Source of the DNA: UBA1146 sp050256555
Lineage (GTDB): Bacteria; Planctomycetota; UBA8108; UBA1146
Direction of reading: 5' to 3'
Assembly: GCA_050256555.1 (NCBI GenBank)
Contig: JBBWWC010000028.1
Span: forward strand, 1 to 6,327
Length of the DNA: 6,327 bases
Part shown: piece after piece, positions 6,268 to 6,327 of the stretch
Numbering within the stretch: position 1 is the first letter of the stretch
How the letters are laid out: each line of letters starts with the position of its first letter
Notes under the pieces: generated by a model
Database searches by the model: none
What the model was told of the DNA's origin: nothing
The model's input: only the letters and a program-made list of their open reading frames with translations
Program-made: the position numbers and the translations under genes

Positions 6268-6275
6268 AACCACAG

Positions 6276-6327
6276 ATGAAAATCTCTGACCGCGCCGGGG
6301 TACTTGTTAGCTCCAGCCTGATAATAC
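6276..6327 (+). CDS. Start of a divergent gene, cut by the window edge
   Basis: Seventeen codons are visible, reading MKISDRAGVLVSSSLII, and the frame is open to the last base. The strong GAGGAG site and the divergent position make it a likely real gene. An opening of the form MKISDRA followed by a serine and small hydrophobic residues is reminiscent of class I aminotransferases of the aspartate aminotransferase group, which often start MK(L/I)S.R. That is a guess from very few residues, and a different function is quite possible. Confidence 0.6.
   Translation, partial: MKISDRAGVLVSSSLII

Larger units (their letters stand above)
6109..6275. promoter_or_regulatory. Divergent intergenic region, presumed promoters both ways
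   Basis: The protease gene leaves to the left and a new gene starts to the right, so both promoters should lie in these 167 bases. An AT-rich core (TTGAATATATTGAT, 6181-6194) is the likeliest site for a -10 element. On the minus strand TATATT is preceded by TTGCAG, but at about 20 nt, longer than the usual 16-18. No pair is convincing on the plus strand. The presence of promoters is inferred from layout. Confidence 0.4.

Overview
The window reads as ordinary bacterial chromosome. Four complete genes lie on the minus strand, the first codons of a divergent plus-strand gene sit at the right edge, and about 500 bases without a convincing gene lie at the left edge. I suspect a planctomycete (Planctomycetota). 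The secreted 638-residue protein resembles the DUF3352-type exported proteins common in that phylum. The HtrA-like protease carries a small beta-rich N-terminal segment and a 'RYLPPP' tail that I associate with planctomycete trypsin-like proteins. This assignment rests on family recognition, not on a search, and is moderate at best.

Layout from left to right. Positions 1-508 are non-coding as far as I can tell. They hold several inverted repeats and a degenerate ACGGAT-type tract (minus strand) that may belong to a dispersed repeat. A hairpin at 482-510 overlaps the nadE stop codon and probably terminates transcription from the right. nadE (509-2179, minus, GTG start) encodes glutamine-dependent NAD+ synthetase. 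fabI (2188-2961, minus) encodes NADH-dependent enoyl-ACP reductase. Only 8 nt separate the two, and the nadE ribosome binding site overlaps the fabI stop, so they are almost certainly one operon, fabI first.

The gap 2962-3175 holds the fabI leader, a strong hairpin terminator (3042-3082) and a tandem array of a 17-bp unit (3097-3171). Upstream of these on the minus strand comes a second unit: the serine protease gene (5137-6108, TTG start) followed 44 nt later by the secreted DUF3352-like gene (3176-5092). Both products appear to be exported and they are probably cotranscribed.

At 6276 a well-formed Shine-Dalgarno and ATG open a plus-strand gene that leaves the window after 17 codons.

The two minus-strand units look functionally separate. 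One is core metabolism: FabI consumes NADH in fatty acid elongation and NadE makes NAD+. The other is envelope-located: a PDZ-less trypsin-like protease and a large cysteine-free exported protein of unknown role. I found no CRISPR array, transposase, integrase, rRNA or tRNA gene, and no evidence of a new defence or mobile system. The most interesting items are the 17-bp tandem array, the structured left-hand non-coding region and the protease/secreted-protein pair.
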